34,161 nt of DNA from UBA7672 sp964529555 (GTDB lineage: Bacteria; Pseudomonadota; Alphaproteobacteria; Caulobacterales; Hyphomonadaceae): the NCBI GenBank assembly GCA_964529555.1, contig CAZGWV010000030.1, positions 1-34,161 on the forward strand. Direction: 5' to 3'. Positions within the stretch are counted from its first letter, which is position 1. Every line of letters begins with the position of its first letter. The notes beneath the pieces were generated by a model, which saw only the letters and a program-made list of their open reading frames with translations, was not told where the DNA came from and did no database searches. The position numbers and the translations under genes are program-made. Below, in pieces: positions 1-9,054 of this stretch.

Positions 1-101
1 CCCCGCCCCCTCGGCGTGAGCGCAATATGCGTGATCGCTCCGCAAGGAGGGCAGCTGATCACTGTCGGCGCGGGGCGATGCGTTTGGGAGCAATCCCAGC
101 G

Positions 102-172
102 CGGGGACGCGGGCGATCCGCTCTTCGGACTACAGACTACGGACTAAGCCTGCGGAGCCACCCGCGTCCCCG
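102..172. repeat. Perfect 12-bp inverted repeat in the non-coding left end
   Basis: The arms at 102-113 and 161-172 are exact reverse complements (CGGGGACGCGGG and CCCGCGTCCCCG), separated by 47 bases. A smaller hairpin, TGGGA/TCCCA at 85-89 and 94-98, lies just before it. No convincing gene lies in 1-418; open frames there have no recognisable protein family. The element lies downstream of the leftward map gene and could act as a transcript end structure, but there is no clear T-run. Confidence 0.55.
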
Positions 173-262
173 GCCCTCCATTCTCTCAAATGGGCCAGAG
201 CTACAGCGAACCTCCATGCCGAAGGGCAGTGGAGCTTTTGGCGCGTCTGGAGCGACGAACAC

Positions 263-406
263 ATCCTTCGAGACGCGCCCTGCGGGCGCCCTCAGGATGA
301 GGCCGGTGTGTGTTGCGATGCTTCAAAACCAACCGGCCTCATCCTGAGGGATCGCAGGCACGGCGCCTCAACGGCGCAAGCCTCTCGTGCGATCGTCTCG
401 AAGGAT
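263..406. repeat. Inverted pair of REP/BIME-like repeat units
   Basis: Two inverted copies share both ends. ATCCTTCGAGACG at 263-275 is the reverse complement of 394-406, and CCTCAGGATGAGGCCGGT at 290-307 is the reverse complement of 332-349. The middles differ in length (about 14 against 44 bases), so only the termini are conserved. The pair lies 13 bp beyond the map stop codon. Motifs of this kind (a CCTTCGAGACG...CTCAGGATGAG core) occur as dispersed intergenic repeats in alphaproteobacteria; that is from memory and not checked here. It could stabilise or end the map transcript. Confidence 0.75.
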
Positions 407-418
407 GCATCAGGCGCG

Positions 419-1168
419 CTAAGCCGCCAGCGTCGTGATGACGACGCCGCGCCGTGTCGCGACCATCGTGTGCTCATACTGCACCGTGGGCGCCGGCTTG
501 TCCGCAAACAGCGTCCATCCATCATTGCCATCGACCGCCCAGCCCGCGCCAAGCGACAGGAACGGCTCCAGCGTGAACACCAGCCCCTCGTTGATCCGGC
601 GGCGTTCGGCCATGTCGCGCCAGGTCGGGATTTCGCCCGGCTCCTCGTGCAGCGCGCCGCCGACGCCATGACTCGCGAGATTGCGGATCAGCGTATAGCG
701 ATGCTTGCGCGCAAATTCCTCGATCGCGATGCCCGGCGCATTGAGCGCGCCGCCAACCTTCACCGCATCGATGCCGATCTGCAGCGCCCGCCGCCCGTCG
801 CGGCACAGCGCATCCAGCTTGGCGTCGCGTCCCTGCAGCACGAAGCTCGCGCCCGTGTCCGCGAAATATCCATCCTTCTCGGCGGACACGTCGATATTCA
901 CCAGCTGGCCCTTGCGCAGAACCTGGTTGTTCGGAATGCCGTGGGCGATGGCCGGGAAGATGCTGATGCAGGTCGCGCCCGGAAAATTGTAGGTGACTTT
1001 CGGCGCAGACTTCGCGCCTTCCATCTCCAGCACGCGCGCGCCGATGGCGTCGAGTTCGGCTGTGGTCATCCCCGGCTCCGCCGCGCCGCGCATGGCTTCA
1101 AGCGTCCGCGCCACGATCAGGCCGATACGTTTCAGCCCGTCGAGCTGGTCCTCGCGCTCGATTGTCAT
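419..1168 (-). CDS. map: Type I methionine aminopeptidase
   Basis: This 249-residue cytosolic metalloprotease removes the initiator methionine from nascent proteins. All expected ligands of the pita-bread fold are visible: His76 in the AHGIPN segment, metal ligands Asp93 and Asp104, His167 (SHGVG), Glu201 (TLEPF) and Glu232 (YEHT). The length equals that of typical bacterial type I enzymes with no N-terminal extension. The ATG at 1168 was chosen because it gives the canonical N-terminus; a longer open frame to 1315 only overlaps the upstream gene. It lies 4 bp after the SPFH gene stop, so the two are probably cotranscribed. The gene has no visible oddity. Alphaproteobacteria can carry a second map gene, so this copy may not be the only one. 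Confidence 0.95.
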   Translation of the reverse strand: MTIEREDQLDGLKRIGLIVARTLEAMRGAAEPGMTTAELDAIGARVLEMEGAKSAPKVTYNFPGATCISIFPAIAHGIPNNQVLRKGQLVNIDVSAEKDGYFADTGASFVLQGRDAKLDALCRDGRRALQIGIDAVKVGGALNAPGIAIEEFARKHRYTLIRNLASHGVGGALHEEPGEIPTWRDMAERRRINEGLVFTLEPFLSLGAGWAVDGNDGWTLFADKPAPTVQYEHTMVATRRGVVITTLAA

Positions 1169-1172
1169 GCGT

Positions 1173-2210
1173 TCAGGATTCCTTGGCCGGCTCGGCTGCT
1201 TTCGGCTGGCCCTTGGGCGCGCCGAGATTGTAGTAAGCCGTCGCCGGATCGACCGGCCTGGCGACAGGAGAATCCGGCGCCGCCGGGACAGAGGCCGCCA
1301 CGATCGCCGGCGCATCCGCCGGCTTCATTATGTTGGCGCCATTGCGCGCGCGCTCAACCGTGCGCTCCGACAGGCCAAGCTCGGACGCGGTGAACGCGAC
1401 GAGGCCGCCCGACTTGCACAGCATCTGCACGATGTTCTGCCGCGTCTGCAGCTCAAGCATGCGCATCAGCACTTCGACCGTCGCCGGGTCCGCCTTCTCG
1501 AGCATGTCGACCAGATCGTCGAGGTGCTCGTTGTCATAGGCCATCGGGCCGTTGGTCGGGTCCTTGTTGATCGCCTTGGCCGGGCGCTCGAACGAGAACA
1601 TCGCCTCGTAGATCTTGACGCCCAGCGGCATGCCGGCCGGGCGCTCGCCGTCCTGCGGCTCCTCGATGTCCTGCAACTCGCGGAGCACGCGCTGCTCGAT
1701 CTCGCGCTGGTGCTTGAAGACGTCCTGGTCCTCGAACTCGCTGATGGCGTTGTCGAACAGGTTCTCGATGCGTGTCGCCAGGATCGTGCCGAACGCTTCC
1801 ATCTGGGTCGGAATCTGGATGCGCTCTATGTCGAGATGGAAGGCCACCTTGGCCTTGATCAGCAACTGGCGCTTGTCGGTGGTGGTCGACATGAAGGGGC
1901 GCGGCGCGCAGGTCTGCACCCGCAGCGTGATTTCGCCCGTGCGGCGATTGACCAGCGACTTCTCGAAATAGGCGCCGGTGGAGTCCGCCGTCATGATCTT
2001 GAGATCGGGCGCGTGCTTGTCGCGCAGAACCTTGATCTTGGGATTCCAGATCGTCATCGGCGCGCGCAGGGCGCCATAGAAATCGCCGTCCTTCGTGGTG
2101 ATGAAAGTGGCGTGCGCCCCGGCGTCATAGGTCCGCGCCGACTTGTAAACGAGGAAGATCAGAAGCAGCCCGACGAGGACCGCGACTACGATCGCGACGA
2201 TCTCAAGCAT
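1173..2210 (-). CDS. SPFH/band 7 domain membrane protein
   Basis: This is a 345-residue protein with one N-terminal transmembrane helix (residues about 3-22, LEIVAIVVAVLVGLLLIFLV). An SPFH/prohibitin-like domain follows over roughly residues 30-220, then a charged segment and an Ala/Pro-rich tail. SPFH proteins oligomerise on membranes and often act as scaffolds for proteases or transporters; the partner here is unknown. The start at 2210 puts the hydrophobic helix at the very N-terminus; an ATG 21 bp upstream would add only MWRGTWK. Near residues 280-300 the segment FTASELGLSERTVERARNG resembles a helix-turn-helix recognition unit, which is unusual for the family if real. It is followed after 4 bp by map. 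The domain call is firm; the specific function is not known. Confidence 0.8.
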   Translation of the reverse strand: MLEIVAIVVAVLVGLLLIFLVYKSARTYDAGAHATFITTKDGDFYGALRAPMTIWNPKIKVLRDKHAPDLKIMTADSTGAYFEKSLVNRRTGEITLRVQTCAPRPFMSTTTDKRQLLIKAKVAFHLDIERIQIPTQMEAFGTILATRIENLFDNAISEFEDQDVFKHQREIEQRVLRELQDIEEPQDGERPAGMPLGVKIYEAMFSFERPAKAINKDPTNGPMAYDNEHLDDLVDMLEKADPATVEVLMRMLELQTRQNIVQMLCKSGGLVAFTASELGLSERTVERARNGANIMKPADAPAIVAASVPAAPDSPVARPVDPATAYYNLGAPKGQPKAAEPAKES

Positions 2211-2496
2211 TTTCCAGGTCCCACGCCACACGCCGCCCCGCAGCCGGCAAAGCCTAGCGCTCCGGCATCACGGGTACAATTGCAAAACTGGCCCATTTCT
2301 TCGGGTATGTGCAACGAATTCTAGCACAAGCCGAGTTTTGACTGCCCCGCGCACGCTGCACGACCATGCTTTACCATGTTCGGGCAAGTATCCGGGCGTG
2401 ATGTGACAGCCGTATTGCATCGGGCTTTCCGCCCCGAGCCCAGTCGCCAGCGGCAGCGAAGCCGCCCCAGTCTCTGTCCGGTTCCACGGCCCGTGC
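2211..2496. other. Intergenic region upstream of the SPFH gene
   Basis: These 286 bases separate the flhG stop from the SPFH gene start, both on the minus strand. I see no gene, tRNA or convincing promoter. A short stem GGGCT/AGCCC at 2422-2426 and 2437-2441 might belong to the end of the flhA-flhF-flhG transcript, but it is weak. The promoter of the SPFH-map pair should lie here. Confidence 0.4.
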
Positions 2497-3342
2497 CTAG
2501 GCTGATTGCGCGATGCCCTCGGCGCCGCCACGGACCAGTGCGTCGGCGATCTGCTGGGCGTCGAGCGCGGCTTGCGCCTGCGGGTCGATGCTCACGATCG
2601 TCTTCTGCTGGCGGATCGCCTCGCGGACCTTGAGGTCGCGCAGGACGATGCCGGCAAGCGGCGGACGGAAGCCAAGGAAGGTCTGCGACGCACGGGCCAG
2701 CGCTTCATAGGTGCGGCGGCCTGCAACGCGGGTGTCGGCCATGTTGATGGCGATCCACGGCTGCACGCTCGGCGCATAGCCACGCAGCACCTTGATGAAG
2801 GCATAGGCGTCCGTCATCGAGGTCGGCTCGTCGTTGGCGACGATCACACAGCGGTCGCACGCGCGGGCAAGGCGCATGACATTGTCTTCGATCCCCGCGC
2901 CAAGGTCGACCAGCACGGTGTCGTATTGCAGCGACAGCGCCGTCAGCGATGCGGCAAGGCGCGAGGCTTCTTCAGCCGGAAGGCCGGCGAGCGCGCCCGA
3001 GCCCGAACGGCCCGGCAGAACGTCGAAACCGATGTCCGAGCCTGCGCCGCCATTCACCTTGCAGACCGCATCCTCAAGCTCGACCCAGCCGGCGATCACA
3101 GCCGCAAGGTCGGTTTCAGGGGCGATGCCGAGCTGGACGTCGACATTGGCGAGGCCAAGGTCGCCATCGACCAGAAGGGTGCGGCGCCCCATTTTCGCGA
3201 ACGAGGCCGCGAGGGTCGTGGAGAGCCAAGTCTTTCCGACCCCGCCTTTACCCGAAGCGACCGCGATGACGGAAGCTGGCGTCACGCGCGAGCGGTGACT
3301 GCCTTTCCCTTCCGACTTTCTCGAACCGAAGTTCATCATCAC
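2497..3342 (-). CDS. flhG: FlhG/FleN-type MinD-like ATPase
   Basis: This 281-residue protein is a ParA/MinD-family ATPase that limits flagellar number by acting on FlhF and the basal body. The deviant Walker A GKGGVGKT (residues 31-38), the DGDLGLANVD switch segment (59-68) and the VLVDLGAG Walker B region near residue 145 are all present. The about 22-residue basic, polar N-terminus (MMMNFGSRKSEGKGSHRSR) precedes the first beta strand, as in other FlhG proteins. Its start overlaps the flhF stop by four bases (ATGA), giving the order flhA-flhF-flhG of a polar-flagellum operon. The possible alternative, a chromosome-partition ParA, is unlikely because no parB lies alongside and the neighbours are flagellar. 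Confidence 0.88.
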   Translation of the reverse strand: MMMNFGSRKSEGKGSHRSRVTPASVIAVASGKGGVGKTWLSTTLAASFAKMGRRTLLVDGDLGLANVDVQLGIAPETDLAAVIAGWVELEDAVCKVNGGAGSDIGFDVLPGRSGSGALAGLPAEEASRLAASLTALSLQYDTVLVDLGAGIEDNVMRLARACDRCVIVANDEPTSMTDAYAFIKVLRGYAPSVQPWIAINMADTRVAGRRTYEALARASQTFLGFRPPLAGIVLRDLKVREAIRQQKTIVSIDPQAQAALDAQQIADALVRGGAEGIAQSA

Positions 3343-4319
3343 GCGGCTCCTTTGAGCTGGCCCGCTTCGGCAACGTCATCACCGGCAATGAAAAGCCTGG
3401 CGATTCGCTCAGACGAAGCAGGCGTCAGCCCGCAACGTGCATTTGACGTCAAACCTAGTGAAGCGATGCTTAACCGGGCTGAAGAAATTGCTGCAATTGC
3501 TCCCCCGCAACGTCGAACCGCATCGATCCGGGTAAGGATGACACGGCGGCAACCCGCCTGGGCGAAGGCGCGGGCATTGTCCTCGAGTTCCATCGGGTGC
3601 CCGTCGGCCGCAAGGACCAGCACAGGCTCCACATTCATATAGGAAATCAGATCGCTACACCGCTTCATGTCCGCCTCGTCCAGCGGGTTGAAGGAGGGGC
3701 AATCGATGACAAGTTTTTGCCCGCGATCGTCTGCCTCGCGAACAAGTTTCATCAAGTGGTCGGGCGACAACGTAAAGGTTACCGTGGGCTTAAGCATTAA
3801 GGCGGCCAGCCGGGCGACCTGACCCGAAGAATCGAAATCGGCAGCCACCGCTTCGATCGGATGCTTCTTGTCCGACAGGAAGCGGGCGATCTTGGCGGTC
3901 GCCGTCGTCTTGCCCGATCCGTGCGGCCCCACGAGCAGCAGGGACTTCTCGGGGCGCGGGTTGAGCGGGTTGAAGGTGAGGGCGCCATCGAGGCCTGCGG
4001 CGAGGGCCGCGTGCGGCTCCATCCCGGCGCCGAGACGGGCGGCGGCTTCCGAAACCATGTGGACGAAGCCATCCGGCGCGCCATGCCAGCGCATCGCCGA
4101 CGAAAGCTGCGAGCGCGTCTCGTCATAGACGGGGCGGATCTCGGCGAATTTCGGCGTCGCCTTCTGCCCGAAGGAGCGCTCGATCGCGGCGCGGACTTCG
4201 AAATGGCCATCGTCCTCGCGCTCGCGCGTAGAAAGGATCACGGCATCCGGCCCCATCTCGGAGCGGACCATCGCGATGGCCTCCTCCTCGGTTCGGCCCA
4301 CGAACATCTTCATCTTCAT
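3339..4319 (-). CDS. flhF: Flagellar biosynthesis GTPase FlhF (divergent)
   Basis: This 326-residue protein belongs to the SRP-type GTPases that help place the flagellum at the cell pole. The N-terminus matches FlhF (KMFVGRTEEEAIAMVRSEMG, with PDAVILSTR following), and the NG domain starts with the P-loop GPHGSGKT at 131-138. Other G motifs are degenerate: the usual DTAG is IDCPS (205-209), the usual TKLD is TRID (263-266), and the guanine-site aspartate region is altered. It is shorter than gammaproteobacterial FlhF because the middle linker is reduced. The ATG at 4319 is used; a second ATG two codons later is equally possible. It lies 22 bp after flhA and overlaps flhG. GTP turnover may be weak or lost; this is inferred from the motifs only. 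Confidence 0.85.
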   Translation of the reverse strand: MKMKMFVGRTEEEAIAMVRSEMGPDAVILSTREREDDGHFEVRAAIERSFGQKATPKFAEIRPVYDETRSQLSSAMRWHGAPDGFVHMVSEAAARLGAGMEPHAALAAGLDGALTFNPLNPRPEKSLLLVGPHGSGKTTATAKIARFLSDKKHPIEAVAADFDSSGQVARLAALMLKPTVTFTLSPDHLMKLVREADDRGQKLVIDCPSFNPLDEADMKRCSDLISYMNVEPVLVLAADGHPMELEDNARAFAQAGCRRVILTRIDAVRRCGGAIAAISSARLSIASLGLTSNARCGLTPASSERIARLFIAGDDVAEAGQLKGAA

Positions 4320-4341
4320 GATGAGGCTCCCTGGTACGCGG

Positions 4342-6453
4342 TTACACTGTGCCGGCTGAACGCAGCCGGGCTTTCGGGTGGACTTCGTTCTGCGACATCA
4401 CGATCGTCTGCGGCCGGAACCGTTCGACGAGCGAGCGCACATAGGGGCGGACGCCGGCGGACGTGAGCAGCACGGGCGTATCGCCCGCCTGTCCGGCGCG
4501 CTCGAAGGCGCTGCGCAGGTCGGCGACGAACTGGTGCAGGCGCGACGGCTCCAGCGCGAGCTGGCGATCGGCGCCGACACCGACCAGGGCCTCGGCGAAC
4601 GTCTGCTCCCACATCGGCGACAGCGCGACGATGGGCAGGGCGCCGGAAGCGTCGAGATTGGAGTTGCACAACTGGCGGCCAAGGCGCGTGCGCACATGCT
4701 CGCCGACCGACAGCAGATCGGTGGAGGCCGAGGTCGCTTCCGCGATGGCTTCGAGGATGGTGCCGAAATCGCGGATCGAGATGCGCTCGCGCAGCAGGTT
4801 CTGCAGCACGCGCTGGATGCCCGAGACGGTGATCTGTCCCGGCGTGATGTCGGTGACGAGAGCGGCCTGAGGCTTGGGCAGGTCCTCGATCAGCTGCTTC
4901 ACCGCGCCGAAGGTCAGCAACTCGGCCATGTTCTCCTTCACCAGCTCCGTGAAGTGTGTGGTGAGAACGGTCGCCGCGTCGACAATGGTGTAGCCCTGAA
5001 GCGCCGCATTCTCCTTCATCGTGTCGTCCACCCACACGGCGGGCAGGCCGAACACCGGCTCGTTGACCTTCTCGCCGCCCAGCGGCGGGGCCGTGCCGGA
5101 CGAATCCATCGCGAGGTGGAATTGCGGACGCAGGCGGCCCCGGCCCGCCACCACTTCCTTGATGAGGATGCGATAGTCTTCCGAGCCGAGTTCGAGATTG
5201 TCGATGATCCGCACCTGCGGAACGACGAAGCCGAACTCCGACGCGATCTGGCGGCGCACGGCCTTGACCTGGTCGGTGAGCTTGCGGCCCGCCGTCTCGT
5301 TGATGAAGCCGAGCAGGCCGAAGCCCAGCTCGATCTTGATCTCGTCCACAGCCAGCGATTCCTGGATCGGCGGCTCGGGGATGGGTTTGGCGCGTTGGGC
5401 GGCGGCCGCCTCGGCGACCTTTTCGGCCTCCCGCACTTCCTGTTTCTGGAAGCCGCGCCAGGCGAAGAAGCCCGCCGCCGCCGAAAGCCCGATGAACGGG
5501 ATGACCGGCATGCCCGGCAACAGGCCGACGAAAAGCGACATCACGCAGGCCATCGAAAGGCTCTGCGGGTTGGTGAACAGCTGCGTGCCGATCGCCTTGT
5601 CGGCGGCGCCGTCGACGCCGGCCTTCGACACCAGCATACCGGCGGCGACCGACACGATCAGGGCGGGGATCTGTGAGACGATGCCGTCGCCGACCGTCAG
5701 CAGGGTGTAGGAGCTGGCGGCGTCCTCGAACGAGATGCCCATCTGGGCGACGCCGATGATCATGCCGCCGATCACGTTGATGAACGTGATGAGGATGCCG
5801 GCCATCGCGTCGCCGCGCACGAATTTCGAGGCGCCGTCCATTGCGCCGTAGAAATTGCTTTCGCCTTCCAGCTCCTTGCGGCGGCGGCGGGCCTCTTCCT
5901 CGTTGATGATGCCGGCGGAGAGATCGGCGTCGATCGCCATCTGCTTGCCGGGCATGGCGTCGAGGGTGAAGCGGGCGGCCACTTCGGCGATACGGCCCGA
6001 CCCCTTCGTGACGACGACGAAGTTCACGATGATCAGGATAATGAAGACCACGACGCCGATGACGAAGTTGCCGCTCATCACGAAGTTGCCGAACGCCTGG
6101 ATGATGTTGCCGGCGGCGGCGGGGCCTTCATGGCCGTGGGCGAGGATCAGGCGCGTGGTCGCGATGTTCAGCGCAAGCCGCAACAGCGTCGCCAGCAGCA
6201 GCACGGTCGGGAAGGCCGAGAATTCGAGCGGCTTCTGGATCAGTAGCGCCGTCATCAGGATGAGCACGCTGAGCGTGATCGAGATCGCGAGCAGCATGTC
6301 GAGCAGGAAGGGCGGGATGGGGATGATGAGCATCATCACCAGCATCATTACGCCCAGACCCAGGGCGTATTCGCCGCGCGCAAACAGCTTGGTCAACGAG
6401 TTCCAATCGAACCCGTCGCCGCCCAGGCGTCCTGCCGTACCTGCCTGCGCCAT
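4342..6453 (-). CDS. flhA: Flagellar export gate protein FlhA
   Basis: This 703-residue protein forms the export gate of the flagellar type III secretion system in the inner membrane. The N-terminal half carries about eight transmembrane helices, starting with GVMMLVMMLIIPIPPFLLDM, and the FHIPEP family signature with RLALNIATTRLIL. After a linker near residue 345, the cytosolic domain includes FGFVVPQVRIIDN and GRGRLRPQFHLAMD, and docks chaperone-substrate complexes. The size matches the family. The ATG at 6453 gives a short cytosolic N-terminus. It leads an operon with flhF and flhG. The upstream intergenic region holds an inverted repeat pair; I see no clear sigma-54 promoter there. In Caulobacter flhA is an early, CtrA-controlled gene, but I do not see a good CtrA box here. 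Confidence 0.96.
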   Translation of the reverse strand: MAQAGTAGRLGGDGFDWNSLTKLFARGEYALGLGVMMLVMMLIIPIPPFLLDMLLAISITLSVLILMTALLIQKPLEFSAFPTVLLLATLLRLALNIATTRLILAHGHEGPAAAGNIIQAFGNFVMSGNFVIGVVVFIILIIVNFVVVTKGSGRIAEVAARFTLDAMPGKQMAIDADLSAGIINEEEARRRRKELEGESNFYGAMDGASKFVRGDAMAGILITFINVIGGMIIGVAQMGISFEDAASSYTLLTVGDGIVSQIPALIVSVAAGMLVSKAGVDGAADKAIGTQLFTNPQSLSMACVMSLFVGLLPGMPVIPFIGLSAAAGFFAWRGFQKQEVREAEKVAEAAAAQRAKPIPEPPIQESLAVDEIKIELGFGLLGFINETAGRKLTDQVKAVRRQIASEFGFVVPQVRIIDNLELGSEDYRILIKEVVAGRGRLRPQFHLAMDSSGTAPPLGGEKVNEPVFGLPAVWVDDTMKENAALQGYTIVDAATVLTTHFTELVKENMAELLTFGAVKQLIEDLPKPQAALVTDITPGQITVSGIQRVLQNLLRERISIRDFGTILEAIAEATSASTDLLSVGEHVRTRLGRQLCNSNLDASGALPIVALSPMWEQTFAEALVGVGADRQLALEPSRLHQFVADLRSAFERAGQAGDTPVLLTSAGVRPYVRSLVERFRPQTIVMSQNEVHPKARLRSAGTV

Positions 6454-6500
6454 CTACGCGATACCGAAGCTGAGTTGATCCGCGAACGGCGCGGCGGTCG

Positions 6501-6622
6501 CCCTCTCCCCCTTGTGGGGAGAGGGGAGGGTGAGGGGGACCGTGGGACGGTAAGCCGTTGCGATCAGCCCGAACGCTGCGCCGCCCCCCACGCCCCGCCC
6601 TCTCCCCACAAGGGGGAGAGGG
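6501..6622. repeat. REP/BIME-like element: two identical hairpins in inverted orientation
   Basis: A 25-base hairpin at 6501-6525 has arms CCCTCTCCCC and GGGGAGAGGG around a CTTGT loop. It recurs exactly, as its reverse complement, at 6598-6622 (loop ACAAG). The flanks are also related (G-rich GAGGGTGAGGGGG after the first copy). The pair fills the gap between the flbD stop (6677) and flhA start (6453). It can form two short hairpins or one large one, and resembles mobile REP units spread by RAYT transposases. No RAYT gene lies in this window. Confidence 0.85.
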
Positions 6623-6676
6623 GCGCCGTGAGCGCCCACCCGTGGGGTGTGAGAGATCGTCAGCAGTTGCATCGGA

Positions 6677-8047
<1,371 letters not shown>

Positions 8048-8058
8048 GGGGTTTTCCT

Positions 8059-8415
8059 CTAGGCGTCCGAATTCTTGATGATTTCCGTCATGGTCACGCC
8101 GAGCCGGTCGTCGACGACGACGACCTCTCCGCGCGCCACGAGGCGTGAGTTGACATAGATATCGATCGCCTCGCCGACGCGGCGGTCGAGTTCCAGCACG
8201 GAGCCCGGCCCGAGTTCGAGCAGCTTCGAGACTTCGATCGTGGTGCGTCCGATCACGGCCTGCACGGAGACGGGAACGTCGAACACGGGCTTGAGGTCCG
8301 CCGCGACCTTGTCGCGCATGTCCATCGTTTCCGGCTCGGAGCCGCGCGGCGTCGCGACCGCCGTGCGGGGCTCGGCGTCGGCCAGATCGGGAAGGTTGAG
8401 GTCGCTGGTGCTCAT
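8059..8415 (-). CDS. fliN: Flagellar motor switch protein FliN
   Basis: This 118-residue protein of the cytoplasmic C-ring binds CheY-P and the export regulator FliH. The C-terminal SpoA (SPOA/FliMN_C) domain is clear: VFDVPVSVQAVIGRTTIEV, then the GSVLELDRRVGEAIDIYVN and LVARGEVVVVDDRLGV segments. About 40 polar residues precede the domain. It sits 6 bp after the fliH/flbE gene and 11 bp before flbD, fixing its place in the fliF operon. FliM, its usual partner, is not encoded in the window. Confidence 0.95.
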   Translation of the reverse strand: MSTSDLNLPDLADAEPRTAVATPRGSEPETMDMRDKVAADLKPVFDVPVSVQAVIGRTTIEVSKLLELGPGSVLELDRRVGEAIDIYVNSRLVARGEVVVVDDRLGVTMTEIIKNSDA

Positions 8416-8421
8416 GACATC

Positions 8422-9054
8422 CTACACGGCGGAGAAGAGTTCGAGTTGCGGTTCAACGGGGTCTTCCAGCCTTTGTTTCAGGGCGTTCTCGATGGCGGTT
8501 TCCACGGCCTCGCGGCTGAAGCCGGTGGAGCCTTCGCTCCAGCTGATCTGCCAGTCGCCGGGCCTGGCCTTCGCGTCGCCGATGAACTGGAGCGTTGCGC
8601 CGATGCCCTGGCGGCGCAGCTGTTCGAGGCGGCGCTCGATATGCGGCAGGGCGTCGGGGGCCACGCTGACGACGACGACCGGGCTGCCTTTGAGCTGGCG
8701 CACAGCGTTGGCGATGGCGTCGGCGGCGAGGGCCTCGCCATTCTTGTCGAGCGCTTCGCCAGCAATCTTGCGCGCGGCGATCATGGCGAGTTCCGCGGCC
8801 TCGCGGCGCAGCATGTCGGCGATGGCGGCCAGCTGGGCGGCGACGGGCGAAAGATGCGCCGCCACCTTGTCGACCGCGGCGAAGCCTTTGGCCTCAACGG
8901 CCTGACGCGCGCGGACCTCGCCCTCGCTGCGGGCCGTCGCCGCCAGCTGGTCGGTTTCCTCGCGCGAGAAATATTTGCGGTCGGGGCCCTTGAGCACGTC
9001 GCCGCTCGGCGTGAACTCGGTCTCGAACGTGAAGGGGGAGAGAGGGGCGCTCAT
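8422..9054 (-). CDS. fliH: FliH-like export ATPase regulator (Caulobacter FlbE)
   Basis: This 210-residue protein corresponds by position and composition to FlbE, the Caulobacter homologue of FliH, which binds the FliI ATPase and FliN. The N-terminus contains the PDRKYFSREETDQLAATARSEG segment. A long charged alpha-helical stretch (residues about 40-110) follows, then a C-terminal globular domain with VVVVSVAPDALPHIERRLEQ. FliH proteins diverge quickly, so the call leans on the operon order fliF-fliG-flbE-fliN-flbD. The start ATG overlaps the fliG stop by one base (TGATG), implying translational coupling. No fliI gene is in this window. Confidence 0.82.
   Translation of the reverse strand: MSAPLSPFTFETEFTPSGDVLKGPDRKYFSREETDQLAATARSEGEVRARQAVEAKGFAAVDKVAAHLSPVAAQLAAIADMLRREAAELAMIAARKIAGEALDKNGEALAADAIANAVRQLKGSPVVVVSVAPDALPHIERRLEQLRRQGIGATLQFIGDAKARPGDWQISWSEGSTGFSREAVETAIENALKQRLEDPVEPQLELFSAV

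Noticed and set aside
308..1393. Long plus-strand open frames over the map and SPFH genes
   Set aside because: They are antisense shadows of two clear minus-strand genes in GC-rich DNA and show arginine-rich, low-complexity translation with no family.
2280..2310. Possible -24/-12 element upstream of the SPFH gene
   Set aside because: The spacing between the GC and CC elements is nine bases rather than ten, which sigma-54 does not tolerate well.
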